A stretch of 64,000 bases of DNA from Aurantimonas sp036549475 (GTDB taxonomy: Bacteria > Pseudomonadota > Alphaproteobacteria > Rhizobiales > Rhizobiaceae), in NCBI RefSeq assembly GCF_036549475.1, contig NZ_JAZHLI010000006.1:1-64000 (forward strand), given 5' to 3'. Below, one piece after another: positions 8,858 through 17,544 of the stretch; positions within the stretch are counted from its first letter, which is position 1; each line of letters opens with the position of its first letter. The translations under genes were made by a program, and so were the position numbers. The notes below the pieces were generated by a model. The model had not been told where the DNA came from and did no database searches. It saw only the letters and a list, made by a program, of their open reading frames with translations.

Positions 8858-10129
8858 GTGAGCGCGTCCCGCGCCATCCTTTGCCTTGCCTTGGGTGAAA
8901 CCATCGTCTGGGCCGGCTTCTACTATCTCTTTCCGGCGCTGCTCCTGCGCTGGGAGGCCGATGCCGGCTGGCCGAAGACCTGGCTCACCGCGGCCTTCGC
9001 CGCGGCGGTGATCGTGTCGGCGCTGGTGTCGCCGCTGGCGGGACGGACGATCGACCGGGGCCACGGCCCGGCCATCATGGCCGGCTCGGCCCTGGCCGGG
9101 GCGGTGCTGCTGGCGCTGCTGCCCTTTGCCGGATCGCTCCCCGTCTTCGCCCTGCTCTGGCTCGGCATCGGCGCGGCGATGGGCGGCTGCCTCTACGAAC
9201 CCTGCTTCGCCCTGGTCACGCGAGTCCTCGGAACCGCCGCGCGGCCGGCGATCACCCGTATCACCTTGCTGGCCGGCTTTGCCGGCACCCTCTCCTTTCC
9301 GCTCAATCACTGGATGGCGGAACTGGCCGGGTGGCAGGGCGCGGTCTGGCTGTTCGCCGCACTGGTCGGCTTCTGCGGGGTCCCGCTGATCCTCCTCGGC
9401 GCGCGCGGCCTGGAACGGGGAATGGAATACCTGCCGGAGGACACGGCCAGCCCCCGGCGTGCCGAGGCACCGGAGGGCGCCGCGGCCACAGAGCTTACCG
9501 ATCCGGTCGCAGGCCCAACCGCTCCGCCCCGTCCGGTCGCAGAACTCGTGCGCCGACCGCTCTTCTGGTATCTCGCCGCCGGCTTCTCCCTGCTCGGCTT
9601 CAATCATGGGGTGGTGCTGAACCATCTTCTGCCGATGCTCGCCGACAGGGGCGTCGGCCTCGACATCGCCGTCCTCGCCGCCGCCATGATCGGGCCGATG
9701 CAGGTGGCCGGCCGGCTCGCCCTCATGCTGGGCGGAGGCCGGCTGTCCAATGGCCTCGTGGCCACGCTGTCCTTCGCCTTCGTCATGACGGCGACGCTCT
9801 GCCTGATCGCGGCGGAATTTGCGCCCTTGCTGGTTATTGCCTTCGTCGTCCTGCAGGGCAGCGGCTACGGCGTGCTCAGCATCATGCGGCCGGTGATGAC
9901 GCGGGAGATCCTGGGCCAGGCCCATTTCGGCGCGATCAGCGGCGCGATGGCGGTGCCGTATCTGGTGGCCTACGCGCTGTCGCCCTTCATCGGCTCGCTC
10001 TTGTGGGCGGCCGGCGGCTACGACTTCGCGCTGGTGGCCGTCGCAGCCCTCACCCTCGTCGGACTGGTATGCTATCGCGTTGCCCTGCGGCTCTCGGCAG
10101 CGCGTGCCGCCTCGCCGGAACCGGCCTGA
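8858..10129 (+). CDS. MFS transporter
   Basis: A 423-residue integral membrane protein with about twelve hydrophobic segments and a polar, proline-rich central loop at about residues 190-230, the layout of a major facilitator superfamily carrier. The start is GTG at 8858. It follows the dienelactone hydrolase gene by 20 bases and ends four bases before the convergent GGDEF-EAL gene, so no terminator fits between them. Co-transcription with the hydrolase suggests uptake or efflux of a related compound, but the substrate cannot be read from the sequence. Confidence 0.88.
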   Translation: MSASRAILCLALGETIVWAGFYYLFPALLLRWEADAGWPKTWLTAAFAAAVIVSALVSPLAGRTIDRGHGPAIMAGSALAGAVLLALLPFAGSLPVFALLWLGIGAAMGGCLYEPCFALVTRVLGTAARPAITRITLLAGFAGTLSFPLNHWMAELAGWQGAVWLFAALVGFCGVPLILLGARGLERGMEYLPEDTASPRRAEAPEGAAATELTDPVAGPTAPPRPVAELVRRPLFWYLAAGFSLLGFNHGVVLNHLLPMLADRGVGLDIAVLAAAMIGPMQVAGRLALMLGGGRLSNGLVATLSFAFVMTATLCLIAAEFAPLLVIAFVVLQGSGYGVLSIMRPVMTREILGQAHFGAISGAMAVPYLVAYALSPFIGSLLWAAGGYDFALVAVAALTLVGLVCYRVALRLSAARAASPEPA

Positions 10130-10133
10130 GCCG

Positions 10134-12653
10134 TCAGGCGAGCTTGGCCAGCAGCAGCGGCTGCTCGGGTTCGGGCTTGGCAAAGAGCGCCAGCGCAACG
10201 ACCTCCCCGGTCGCATCGCGCGTCGCGTCCGGTTCCAGCCCGACGATCTGTCCCCCGGCGCTCAGGAGCGTGAGCGCCAGTTCGTCTGCCGGCTTCGGTC
10301 GGCTGAAGAAGTAGCCCTGCATCTCGTGGCAGCCTTCCCGCAGCAGGATGTCGCGTTGCGCGGCCGTCTCGACGCCTTCGGCGATCACCGTCAGGTCCAT
10401 GGCCCGGCTGAGGCTGATCACGGCGCGGATGATCGCCAGGTTCTCGCGGTCCTCGATCCTGCGGACGAAGGACTGGTCGATCTTGATCTTGTCGAAGGGG
10501 AAGCGGCTGAGATAGCCGAGCGAGGAATAACCTGTGCCGAAATCGTCCATCGAGATGCCGATGCCGCGGTCCCGCATCCGCTCCAGCGTCGCGAGCACCT
10601 TCGACGAATCCTGCAGCAGCAGCGATTCCGTCACCTCGATCCGCAGGCGCTTGTGTGGCAGTCCCGTACGCTCCAGGATGGTTTCCACCTTTTTCGCCAG
10701 GCCCGCATCACGAAACTGCACCGGCGAGAGATTGACCGAAATGGACAGATGCGACGGCCATTCCGCTGCCTGCCGGCAGGCCGCCTCCAGCGCCCAGCTT
10801 CCGATCGGTCCCATCAGCCCGCAATCCTCGGCGACGGGAATGAACTCGGCGGGCGACACCAGGCCGCGCTGCGGATGGTGCCAGCGCAGCAGCGCCTCGA
10901 AGCCTGTGACGGCCTGCCGTTCGACATCCACGAAGGGTTGGTAGAACAGCGTGAACTCGTCGTTGTCGATCGCCAGCCGCAGATCAAGCTCCAGTTGCCG
11001 GCGCGCGTCGAGACCGGCATCCATGTGCGGTTCGAAGAAGCGGAACGTGCCGCGCCCGTCAGCCTTGGCCCGGTACAAGGCGACGTCGGCACTCTTGATG
11101 ATCGTGTCGGGATCGATCGGCTCGCCGGCTTCCGCCATTTCGGCCGTGACGAAGATGCCCACGCTGACGCCGACGCAGATCTGGCGTCCGTCGATCGGGA
11201 ACGGCTCGACGAAGGCGGCGAGGATGCGCGTGGCCAGTGCCTCGGCGGCCAGACGCGGATCGCCGGCTGACTGGATGATGGAGAATTCGTCGCCGCCGAC
11301 CCGGGCGACCAGGTCGTCCCGCCGCACGCAGGACTGCAGCCGTGCGGCAGCGGCGCGCAGGAGGGCGTCGCCGGTCGGATGGCCGAGCGTGTCGTTGACG
11401 GTCTTGAATCCGTCGAGATCGAGGCACAGCACCGTGGTGCTCGCCACGCCGCGCCGCGTGCGGGTGACGTCCTCGAGCCGCTCGCGGAACTGCACGCGGT
11501 TGGGCAGGCCGGTAAGCGCATCGTGCAGCGCCATGTGGGATAGCTTGGCCTGGGCGTGGTAGCGTTCGGTCACGTCCTCGAAGGTGTCGACCCAGCCGCC
11601 GCCGGCGATCGCCTGCCGCGAGGTCGCAATCATCCGCCCGTCGGGCAGTTCGTGGGTGACGTTGCCGCCAGGGCCGGGCGCCAGGAGGTGCTGGATATCC
11701 GGATCGAGCATCACCTGCCGGGCCGAGGCGCCGATCTGCAGCCCGCCGAACATCTCCGCAAACCGGCGGTTGAACACGATCAGCCGCTCCTCGCTGTCGA
11801 ACATGCACAGACCCTGCGTCATGTTGTGGAGCGCCGCCTCGAAGCGGTTGTTCTGGAGGGCGATGTGACTGTCATAGCTGTCGGCCTGCTTGGCCATCAG
11901 CTCCTTGATGCGCCCGATATGCTCGCTGATGCTGCCCTGCATCGTCGCCAGCGCCCGCATCAGCTGTGCGGTCTCGTCGTGCCCGCGCGGGACGATCGCA
12001 TTGTCCAGTTTGCCGTGGGCGATGGATTCGGCCACCTGCACCGCCCGGCGCAGGGGTGGCACGATCATCCGCGACAGAAGCAGCGAGATGATCACCGCCA
12101 GCGCCACGGCCGCTGCCATGGCGGCCTGGGTGCTGCGCATGGAGGCCTCGATCAGGTCGCCGACCTCGCGGCGGAAACGATAGCCGTCCCCCGCCAGGAT
12201 CTCCACGGCCGTATCGAATGCGGTGTCGATTTCGGAAAACCGCGTCTGGATCTCCCCTGGAGGCAGCTCGTTGAAATCCGCCTGGAGCGACCGCAGCTCG
12301 GTGCGGATCTCGCCGATCTTGGCGCGGCCGCCCGGTGACATCGCCCGCTCCGACGCCACGTCGAGATCCGCCATGATGTCCGGCAGGACCGTCGACAGGG
12401 CGCTCCTGGCGGACAACCGGGTTTCGCCGTCCAGGCCCGCCATTCCCAGCCGCAGTTGCAGATCATCCCGATCGATCTGGATCAGCGAGTTCTGGGCCGA
12501 ACGCAGATAGCTGAGTGACAGCAGGGCCTCGTCGTAGATCCGGGTGGCCAGACCTCCGGCTTCGCGCTGCGAGTACTGCGCGAAGACACCCAGTCCGAGC
12601 GTGACAAGGCTCAGGCACAGACACCCGACGAGAAGCTTCAACCTGATGGGCAT
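10134..12653 (-). CDS. Membrane-bound GGDEF-EAL cyclic-di-GMP enzyme with HAMP and PAS domains
   Basis: An 839-residue inner-membrane sensor. TM1 is at about 7-25, a helical periplasmic domain at 26-175, TM2 at about 178-195, HAMP at 196-245, a PAS-like domain at about 268-362, GGDEF at about 370-530 and EAL at about 545-800. The cyclase site is intact (GGDEF, 453-457), and the inhibitory site RRDD at 444-447 lies exactly five residues before it. The phosphodiesterase residues are also present: EALLRW, SVNLSP, EVTES, DDFGTGYSS, KIDQSF and AEGVET. Both activities are therefore possible. It is the last gene of a probable operon with a secreted peroxidase and a cupredoxin, which may set its periplasmic input. 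Confidence 0.95.
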   Translation of the reverse strand: MPIRLKLLVGCLCLSLVTLGLGVFAQYSQREAGGLATRIYDEALLSLSYLRSAQNSLIQIDRDDLQLRLGMAGLDGETRLSARSALSTVLPDIMADLDVASERAMSPGGRAKIGEIRTELRSLQADFNELPPGEIQTRFSEIDTAFDTAVEILAGDGYRFRREVGDLIEASMRSTQAAMAAAVALAVIISLLLSRMIVPPLRRAVQVAESIAHGKLDNAIVPRGHDETAQLMRALATMQGSISEHIGRIKELMAKQADSYDSHIALQNNRFEAALHNMTQGLCMFDSEERLIVFNRRFAEMFGGLQIGASARQVMLDPDIQHLLAPGPGGNVTHELPDGRMIATSRQAIAGGGWVDTFEDVTERYHAQAKLSHMALHDALTGLPNRVQFRERLEDVTRTRRGVASTTVLCLDLDGFKTVNDTLGHPTGDALLRAAAARLQSCVRRDDLVARVGGDEFSIIQSAGDPRLAAEALATRILAAFVEPFPIDGRQICVGVSVGIFVTAEMAEAGEPIDPDTIIKSADVALYRAKADGRGTFRFFEPHMDAGLDARRQLELDLRLAIDNDEFTLFYQPFVDVERQAVTGFEALLRWHHPQRGLVSPAEFIPVAEDCGLMGPIGSWALEAACRQAAEWPSHLSISVNLSPVQFRDAGLAKKVETILERTGLPHKRLRIEVTESLLLQDSSKVLATLERMRDRGIGISMDDFGTGYSSLGYLSRFPFDKIKIDQSFVRRIEDRENLAIIRAVISLSRAMDLTVIAEGVETAAQRDILLREGCHEMQGYFFSRPKPADELALTLLSAGGQIVGLEPDATRDATGEVVALALFAKPEPEQPLLLAKLA

Positions 12654-12705
12654 GGGGTCGGTCTCTTTGTGCCGATGCCTGGAGAGGCGGTGAATCTGCC
12701 GACCA

Positions 12706-13032
12706 CTATTCGACCGATACTGCGAGGCTCATGCGCGGATGGATGCCGCAGCGAACCTCGTACTCGCCCCGGCGCGGGAAGGTCACGTCGATGATCTCGC
12801 CGGGAGCCTGCTCGTCGGAATCGAAGCTGAAGCCAGCGGACTCGACATAGATCTGGTGCAGGAATTCGTCGCGATTGGTGAAGCGCAGCATGTCGCCCGT
12901 GCCGATCGCGACGACCTTGCGATCGAACATCCGGTCGATCTGGTCGATGACGACCATCTGACCGGCCGCCATGGCGGCGACGATCGGCAGGGCAAAGCCG
13001 CACGTGGCGGCACAGGCGAGAAGTCGGATCAC
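12706..13032 (-). CDS. Periplasmic cupredoxin-domain protein
   Basis: A 108-residue exported protein with a signal peptide (residues 1-23, cleavage near AAMAAG). The type 1 copper ligands are complete: H59 in FLHQIYV, then C95, H98 and M101 in CGIHPRM. Such proteins are often annotated as methylamine utilisation-like, although no methylamine genes occur here. The GTG at 13032 is preceded by GGAGAGG at good spacing and leaves 19 bases after the catalase stop; the longer frame from 13098 would overlap the catalase gene. It probably passes or senses electrons in the periplasm next to the peroxidase and the c-di-GMP protein. Confidence 0.85.
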   Translation of the reverse strand: MIRLLACAATCGFALPIVAAMAAGQMVVIDQIDRMFDRKVVAIGTGDMLRFTNRDEFLHQIYVESAGFSFDSDEQAPGEIIDVTFPRRGEYEVRCGIHPRMSLAVSVE

Positions 13033-13051
13033 GAGAGAGCCTCTCCGGTTG

Positions 13052-14107
13052 CTATTGCGAGTCGGCCACGACCGGATCGCGCGTACGGCGACGGTCATGG
13101 GAAAGGCGATAGCTGCGCGTGCGTGAGATCAGCATGGGATCGTCCGACGGGGCGATGCCGCCGACCAGACTGAGCGGCGTGAACAGGAGGTCGCGCTGGC
13201 GCGCCGCCGCATTTTCCGCGAAGCCGGTCAGGAAAAAGGTCCCGAGTTCGACCTCTTCCCGATCCTTCGGCCAGGGAAAGGCCGCGCGGGTCAGGGAGTC
13301 GCCCTCGCCGGCAAGCTGCACCAGCAGCCGGAAGCGCACCGGGCCGTCCTGCATGCGCTGCGCCATGTCGCGCGACAGATAGTCCGCGTCCCGTTCCTTC
13401 GTCTCGGCCTCGCTCAGATGGGCGACGCCGGCCTCGGGCACCAGTCGATACTTGCCGAAGCGCGATTCGCCCGCCGCATTGGTGAAGGCAAAGGCATTGA
13501 CGCCGAAGAAGGCCTCGGTGGCGTAACTGACCGGCGCCGGCTTCGGCGTGTCGACGAAGCGGCGCGCTGCCGGATGCGCTGCCAGATGGTCGGCAAGGAC
13601 CTGCGGATCCTTCGAGCCGAGGGCCTGAACGAAGTCCCGGAACTCTGCGGGCGTCTGGGCCGCGAAGCCGTCGAAGGAATGAACGACGATGTCGGTCGAC
13701 CCGCCGTCCGGCAGCAGGAACTTGATCGCCATGCCCTTGGGATTCGCCGCGCCGTCGTGGTCGGGCACCTCGGGCATGCCGGCAAAATCGGAAAAGCGGA
13801 CCAGCACCGGTACGTCGCTGCCGGTCAGATGCTCCGCGCGGGTCAGCGAGGCCGCGTGCCCGGATGGGCGAAACATCCCGTCCAGCAGGATGCCCTGGGC
13901 ATGTGCCGCACGATGGCCCGCGTAGGGGCCGCCGAACACCTTGTCGAGACCGTCAACGATGCCCCGGGCGATCTCGGTCTGGCCGGAACCGGCCGGTGAC
14001 TTCTGGGCCGAAGCCGGTGCTGCGATGCCGATCGCGGCGGCAAGCACGATACAACCCGCCGCGCGCCGCAGCGTATCACCGCTCTTTCTGTCGTCTGTTC
14101 TGATCAT
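13052..14107 (-). CDS. Secreted catalase-family heme peroxidase (SrpA-like)
   Basis: A 351-residue minimal catalase-fold protein with a signal peptide (about 1-35, ending ASAQ). The distal heme histidine is probably H69 in HRAAHAQG, the following VRFSDFAGMP and NPKGMAIKF blocks are catalase-like, and the proximal tyrosine lies in R329-T-R-S-Y333 near the C-terminus. Members of this group usually act as peroxidases with weak catalase activity. Export places heme peroxidase chemistry in the periplasm. It heads a minus-strand run with the cupredoxin (19-base gap) and the GGDEF-EAL protein. Confidence 0.92.
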   Translation of the reverse strand: MIRTDDRKSGDTLRRAAGCIVLAAAIGIAAPASAQKSPAGSGQTEIARGIVDGLDKVFGGPYAGHRAAHAQGILLDGMFRPSGHAASLTRAEHLTGSDVPVLVRFSDFAGMPEVPDHDGAANPKGMAIKFLLPDGGSTDIVVHSFDGFAAQTPAEFRDFVQALGSKDPQVLADHLAAHPAARRFVDTPKPAPVSYATEAFFGVNAFAFTNAAGESRFGKYRLVPEAGVAHLSEAETKERDADYLSRDMAQRMQDGPVRFRLLVQLAGEGDSLTRAAFPWPKDREEVELGTFFLTGFAENAAARQRDLLFTPLSLVGGIAPSDDPMLISRTRSYRLSHDRRRTRDPVVADSQ

Positions 14108-14273
14108 CGCGGGAATCCTGCCGATGGGAGACCCGTCAAACTCACACAGGCGTGATTAAGCGATTGCTACATTTCAATGCCTTGCACGAATTTTCTGAGC
14201 GACGACGTCCGTAGTCGGAATCTCCAGGCCACTTCCACAACCCGAATGAGGGCACAGGCGGCGGCGCGGCGCG

Positions 14274-15086
14274 TCAACCGTTTCCCGTCACCGCCATCTG
14301 GGGCAGGAAGAAGGGAAGCGTCGGGGGTGTGCGGCCCACCGGCAGCGCGATGCCGTAGACCACCTCCACCATTGCGTCGTCGACGACCGAGCCGACCGGT
14401 CCGGCGGCGACCACGCGGCCGTCCTTGAGCGCAACGATCCGGTCGCTCGCCATGGCCGCCAGGTTGAGGTCGTGCAGCACGGCGACGATTCCGATACCGC
14501 GCCCGGCCAGACGGCGCGCCAGCGTGAGGGTCTCGACCTGGTGACGCAGATCGAGGCTGGCGGTCGGTTCGTCGAGGAGCAGGAAATACCCGCCGGCAAC
14601 CTGGCCCGCCTGCGCCGTGTCCATCGCGGCCTCGATCTGGGCGATGCCGCGGGCCAGATGCACGCGCTGCGCCTCGCCGCCGGACAGGCTCGGCACCAGC
14701 TGCCGCGCATGGCCCGCCATGTCCACCTGCGCCAGCGCCGATTCCGCGATCTCCCCGCGGCGCCTGCCACTTGCCCCGCCGGCCTCGGCGCCGAAGCGGA
14801 CGATCTCGGCGGCCGTGAAGGGAAACGACAGGTCGACGCTCTGGGCCACCACGGCCCGGCGCCGCGACAGCCCGGCGGCGCCGATCTCACTTAGCTCGCG
14901 CCCGTCGAGGCGCGCCGACCCGCGATCCGGCCGCAACTGGCCGCTCAGCACCTTCATCAATGTCGATTTGCCGGCCCCGTTGGCGCCGATCACCCCCACG
15001 CATTCGCCCGCCGTGACGGTAAATCCGACACCGTCGAGAATGGCCCGTCCGCCCAGCGAGACGGAGATGCCTGAGAGTTCCAGCAT
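14274..15086 (-). CDS. hmuV: Heme ABC transporter ATP-binding protein
   Basis: A 270-residue ABC ATPase. Walker A is GANGAGKST at 34-42, the signature is LSGGEAQRVHLARG, and Walker B is LLLDEPTASLD. The ATG at 15086 shares one base with the permease stop (TGATG), which indicates translational coupling and fixes the start. A much longer frame running upstream through the permease gene is not coding. Together with the permease and HmuT it imports heme across the inner membrane. Confidence 0.95.
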   Translation of the reverse strand: MLELSGISVSLGGRAILDGVGFTVTAGECVGVIGANGAGKSTLMKVLSGQLRPDRGSARLDGRELSEIGAAGLSRRRAVVAQSVDLSFPFTAAEIVRFGAEAGGASGRRRGEIAESALAQVDMAGHARQLVPSLSGGEAQRVHLARGIAQIEAAMDTAQAGQVAGGYFLLLDEPTASLDLRHQVETLTLARRLAGRGIGIVAVLHDLNLAAMASDRIVALKDGRVVAAGPVGSVVDDAMVEVVYGIALPVGRTPPTLPFFLPQMAVTGNG

Positions 15087-16192
15087 CAGACGACCATCCC
15101 GCCGCGCCGCCGCAGCAGCAGCCACAGGAAGAACGGCGCCCCCACCAATGCGGTCAGGATGCCGATCGGCAGTTCGGCCGGCGCGACGATGGTGCGCGCC
15201 ACCGTATCGGCGGCCACGACGAGACTGCCGCCGAACAGCGCGGCCGCCGGCATCAGCGTGCGGTGGTCGGGGCCGATCAGCGTGCGCAGGAGATGCGGGG
15301 CGACCAGGCCGACGAAGCCGATGATGCCGGAAACGGCCACGGCGGCGCCGACCGCGGCGGCAATGACGAAGATTGCCAGGCGCGTCACAACCTGCACGTC
15401 GATGCCCAGATGGAAGGCTTCGCCGTGGCCCAGCGTCATGGCGTTCAGGCTGCGCGCCAGGAAGGGCGCTGCGAGGAAGGCCGGCAGCATCAGCGGCAGG
15501 ATCGCTAGGAGCTTGGGCCATGTCGCGCCGCCCAGGCCGCCCATCGTCCAGAAGGTCAGTTCCCGCAATTGCTGGTCGTCGGAGATGAAGACGAGGACGC
15601 CGATGAGCGCGCTGGCCAGCGCCGCCAGCGCGATGCCGAGGAGGAGCATGGCGGCGACGGACGTGCGCCCGTTCACCGTGGCGAGCCGGTAGAGGATCGT
15701 GGTGGTGCCGAGCGCGCCCATGAAAGCCGCGATGGGCAGGAGATGGTGCGCGACGAAATCCGGCAGCCAGAATGCCACCGAATGGCCGAGGACGATGCTG
15801 GTGACCGCGGCCAGCGCAGCGCCGGAAGAAATGCCGACAAGCGACGGATCGGCAAGCGGATTTCGGAACAGCCCCTGCATCATCGCGCCCGACAGCGCGA
15901 GGGCCGCGCCGACCAGCATGCCGGTCAGGATCCGGGGCAGCCGGATGTCGAGGACGATGGTGGCGACCGACAGGTCGAGCGCCGGCCGCTGCCCCGTCGT
16001 CGCCGCCAGCACGGACTCGAGCGTCGCCCCTAGCGAAACGCCAGCGGCGCCCACGGTCAGGGCGACGAGACAGACGACGAGCGCGATGGCCCCGGTCGCG
16101 CAGACCGCAAGGCGCGCCAGCACGGCCCTGTCGCGCGATCGGGCATCCGCTGCGCCGGACCGCATGGCCGCAAGATCGCCGGTGACGCTCAC
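15086..16192 (-). CDS. hmuU: Heme ABC transporter permease
   Basis: A 368-residue FecCD/BtuC-type permease with about nine to ten hydrophobic segments. Characteristic stretches include GRTSVAAMLLLGIALAA and the cytoplasmic coupling region near GIIGFVGLVAPHLLRTL. It overlaps the upstream binding-protein gene by four bases (ATGA) and the ATPase gene by one, so hmuT-hmuU-hmuV form one tightly coupled operon. Confidence 0.95.
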   Translation of the reverse strand: MSVTGDLAAMRSGAADARSRDRAVLARLAVCATGAIALVVCLVALTVGAAGVSLGATLESVLAATTGQRPALDLSVATIVLDIRLPRILTGMLVGAALALSGAMMQGLFRNPLADPSLVGISSGAALAAVTSIVLGHSVAFWLPDFVAHHLLPIAAFMGALGTTTILYRLATVNGRTSVAAMLLLGIALAALASALIGVLVFISDDQQLRELTFWTMGGLGGATWPKLLAILPLMLPAFLAAPFLARSLNAMTLGHGEAFHLGIDVQVVTRLAIFVIAAAVGAAVAVSGIIGFVGLVAPHLLRTLIGPDHRTLMPAAALFGGSLVVAADTVARTIVAPAELPIGILTALVGAPFFLWLLLRRRGGMVV

Positions 16193-17136
16193 CGCGGCGC
16201 GACCCAGGGCCGCGGCGGCAGAACCGGCAGGTCGAGGTCGGGATAGAGGTCCGCGGCGAGATCGCGCACGGCATGGGCTGTGCGCGGGCCGAAGCCCAGG
16301 AGATAGGTGCCGTCATGGGCGTAGAGCCGATCCTGGCGGACCGCCGGGGTGGTGGCGAAGGCCGGATCGGCGCGGACGCGGTCCAGCCCGTCGGCGTGTT
16401 CGCCCGAAGCCATGGTCACGACGGCATCGGGAGCAGACGCGACGGTCGCCTCGGGGGTTGCCGGCTTGAATCCTTCGAAGGCGGCGAAGGCGTTGTCGGC
16501 GCCTGCGAGCGACAGCATGGCGTCGGCCGAGGTGGCGCTGCCGGCAACCAGCGGGGCGCCGCTGCGCATCGCCAGGATGAAGGCGACGGACAGCCGCCTC
16601 TCCACCGATGCGGTGCCCGTCGTGATCGCGGCGAGATCGGCCGAGACCGCCGCGGCCAGTTCCTCGCCCTTCTCCGCCCGGCCGACAGCAGCCGCGACGG
16701 CGCGGATCTTTGCGGCGATCCCCTCCGGCGTCGGCGTGTCGGGAATGTTCACGAAGGGAACGGACGCCGCTTCCAGGACGTCGAGCACGGCGGGCGGTCC
16801 GGCCCCCTCGATGGCGACGATGAGGCTGGGGTCGAGCGCCAGGATGCCCTCGGCCGCCAGCGCCCGCATGTAGCCGACGTCGGGCTTGTCTTCCATTGCG
16901 GCGGGATAGGTGCTGGTCGTGTCCACGGCGACGACGTTTTCGGCCATGCCGAGGGCGTCGAGGATTTCGGTCACTGCCCCGCCGATGGAGACGATCCGCG
17001 ACGTGTCGGCGATCTCGACCGTGCGTCCAAGAGCGTCGGTCACGCTGTGGCTATCCGCCATCGCCGGGCCGGCCATCGCCGGCAGCAGCGACAGCCATGT
17101 CGCGGTGATCTGGAAGCGGCGCGAAATTGTCGTCAT
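16189..17136 (-). CDS. hmuT: Periplasmic heme-binding protein of the heme ABC transporter
   Basis: A 315-residue periplasmic binding protein of the helical-backbone (cluster A-II, BtuF/HmuT) type. A signal peptide covers about residues 1-27 (ending GPAMA). The first lobe contains RIVSIGGAVTEILDALG and the second GSATSADAMLSLAGADNAF, both typical of heme binders. It would collect heme delivered by the outer-membrane receptor and hand it to HmuUV. It lies ten bases after hemP and overlaps hmuU by four bases. Confidence 0.94.
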   Translation of the reverse strand: MTTISRRFQITATWLSLLPAMAGPAMADSHSVTDALGRTVEIADTSRIVSIGGAVTEILDALGMAENVVAVDTTSTYPAAMEDKPDVGYMRALAAEGILALDPSLIVAIEGAGPPAVLDVLEAASVPFVNIPDTPTPEGIAAKIRAVAAAVGRAEKGEELAAAVSADLAAITTGTASVERRLSVAFILAMRSGAPLVAGSATSADAMLSLAGADNAFAAFEGFKPATPEATVASAPDAVVTMASGEHADGLDRVRADPAFATTPAVRQDRLYAHDGTYLLGFGPRTAHAVRDLAADLYPDLDLPVLPPRPWVAPR

Positions 17137-17146
17137 GCGGGATGCC

Positions 17147-17332
17147 CTATTTGGTCAGGATGAGCTTGTTGTTGGACGTCAGCCGCAGCCGGTAGATGTC
17201 GTCGGCATGCCGGATCAGGATTTCCCGGCCGGTCGAGAACAGATCGGCGGCGTTCAGCACGGGCAGCGTCTGTTTGCGCCGGTCTGCATGGCCGCCTGCC
17301 ACCTGCAGCTTCGAGGCCATTTCTTCCGACAT
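17147..17332 (-). CDS. hemP: Hemin uptake protein HemP
   Basis: A 61-residue basic protein of the HemP/HmuP family. The conserved core runs LPVLNAADLFSTGREILIRH, followed by YRLRLTSNNKLILTK. HmuP proteins in rhizobia are coactivators needed for heme-receptor expression, which fits the position: first gene of the hmuTUV operon and divergent from the receptor. The ATG at 17332 has AGGA five bases upstream; several further in-frame ATGs lie up to 17347. Confidence 0.93.
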   Translation of the reverse strand: MSEEMASKLQVAGGHADRRKQTLPVLNAADLFSTGREILIRHADDIYRLRLTSNNKLILTK

Positions 17333-17406
17333 AGGCATCCTCATCAACGCTGGCCCGGCGCGGAAACCTTTCCCGCGTCGGGCTTTGCCAGTTTTGTGGC
17401 AATATG

Positions 17407-17435
17407 TTGACTATGATAATCATATTAAATATCGA
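17407..17435 (+). promoter_or_regulatory. Putative promoter of the heme receptor gene
   Basis: TTGACT (17407-17412) and TATCGA (17430-17435) are 17 bases apart in the most AT-rich patch of the window, about 110 bases upstream of the receptor ATG. The iron-type operator at 17408-17424 overlaps the -35 element and spacer, a position that suits repression. Confidence 0.45.
17408..17424. promoter_or_regulatory. Iron-type operator (IRO/RirA-like, overlapping a Fur-like palindrome)
   Basis: TGA (17408-17410), nine bases, then TCA (17420-17422) matches the TGA-N9-TCA pattern described for RirA iron-responsive sites in rhizobia. Inside it, TATGAT-A-ATCATA (17412-17424) is a perfect 6-1-6 palindrome of the Fur-box kind. 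It lies between hemP-hmuTUV and the divergent receptor gene, so one site could control both under iron limitation. Which regulator binds is not decidable from sequence. Confidence 0.6.
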
Positions 17436-17544
17436 ATGCAAGCAGGGCACGACGGTCACGTCACCGGGTGCCTTCGAACGCCAGCCAGCCGCACCTGACC
17501 GTAGCCAGCCAGCCCGTAACCCTCTCCAACGACAGCGGGAAATC

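Noticed and set aside
14274..16316. 680-residue minus-strand frame running through hmuU into hmuV
   Set aside because: Only the last 270 residues are the ABC ATPase. The upstream part is an out-of-frame reading of the permease; the TGATG overlap at 15086 fixes the real start.
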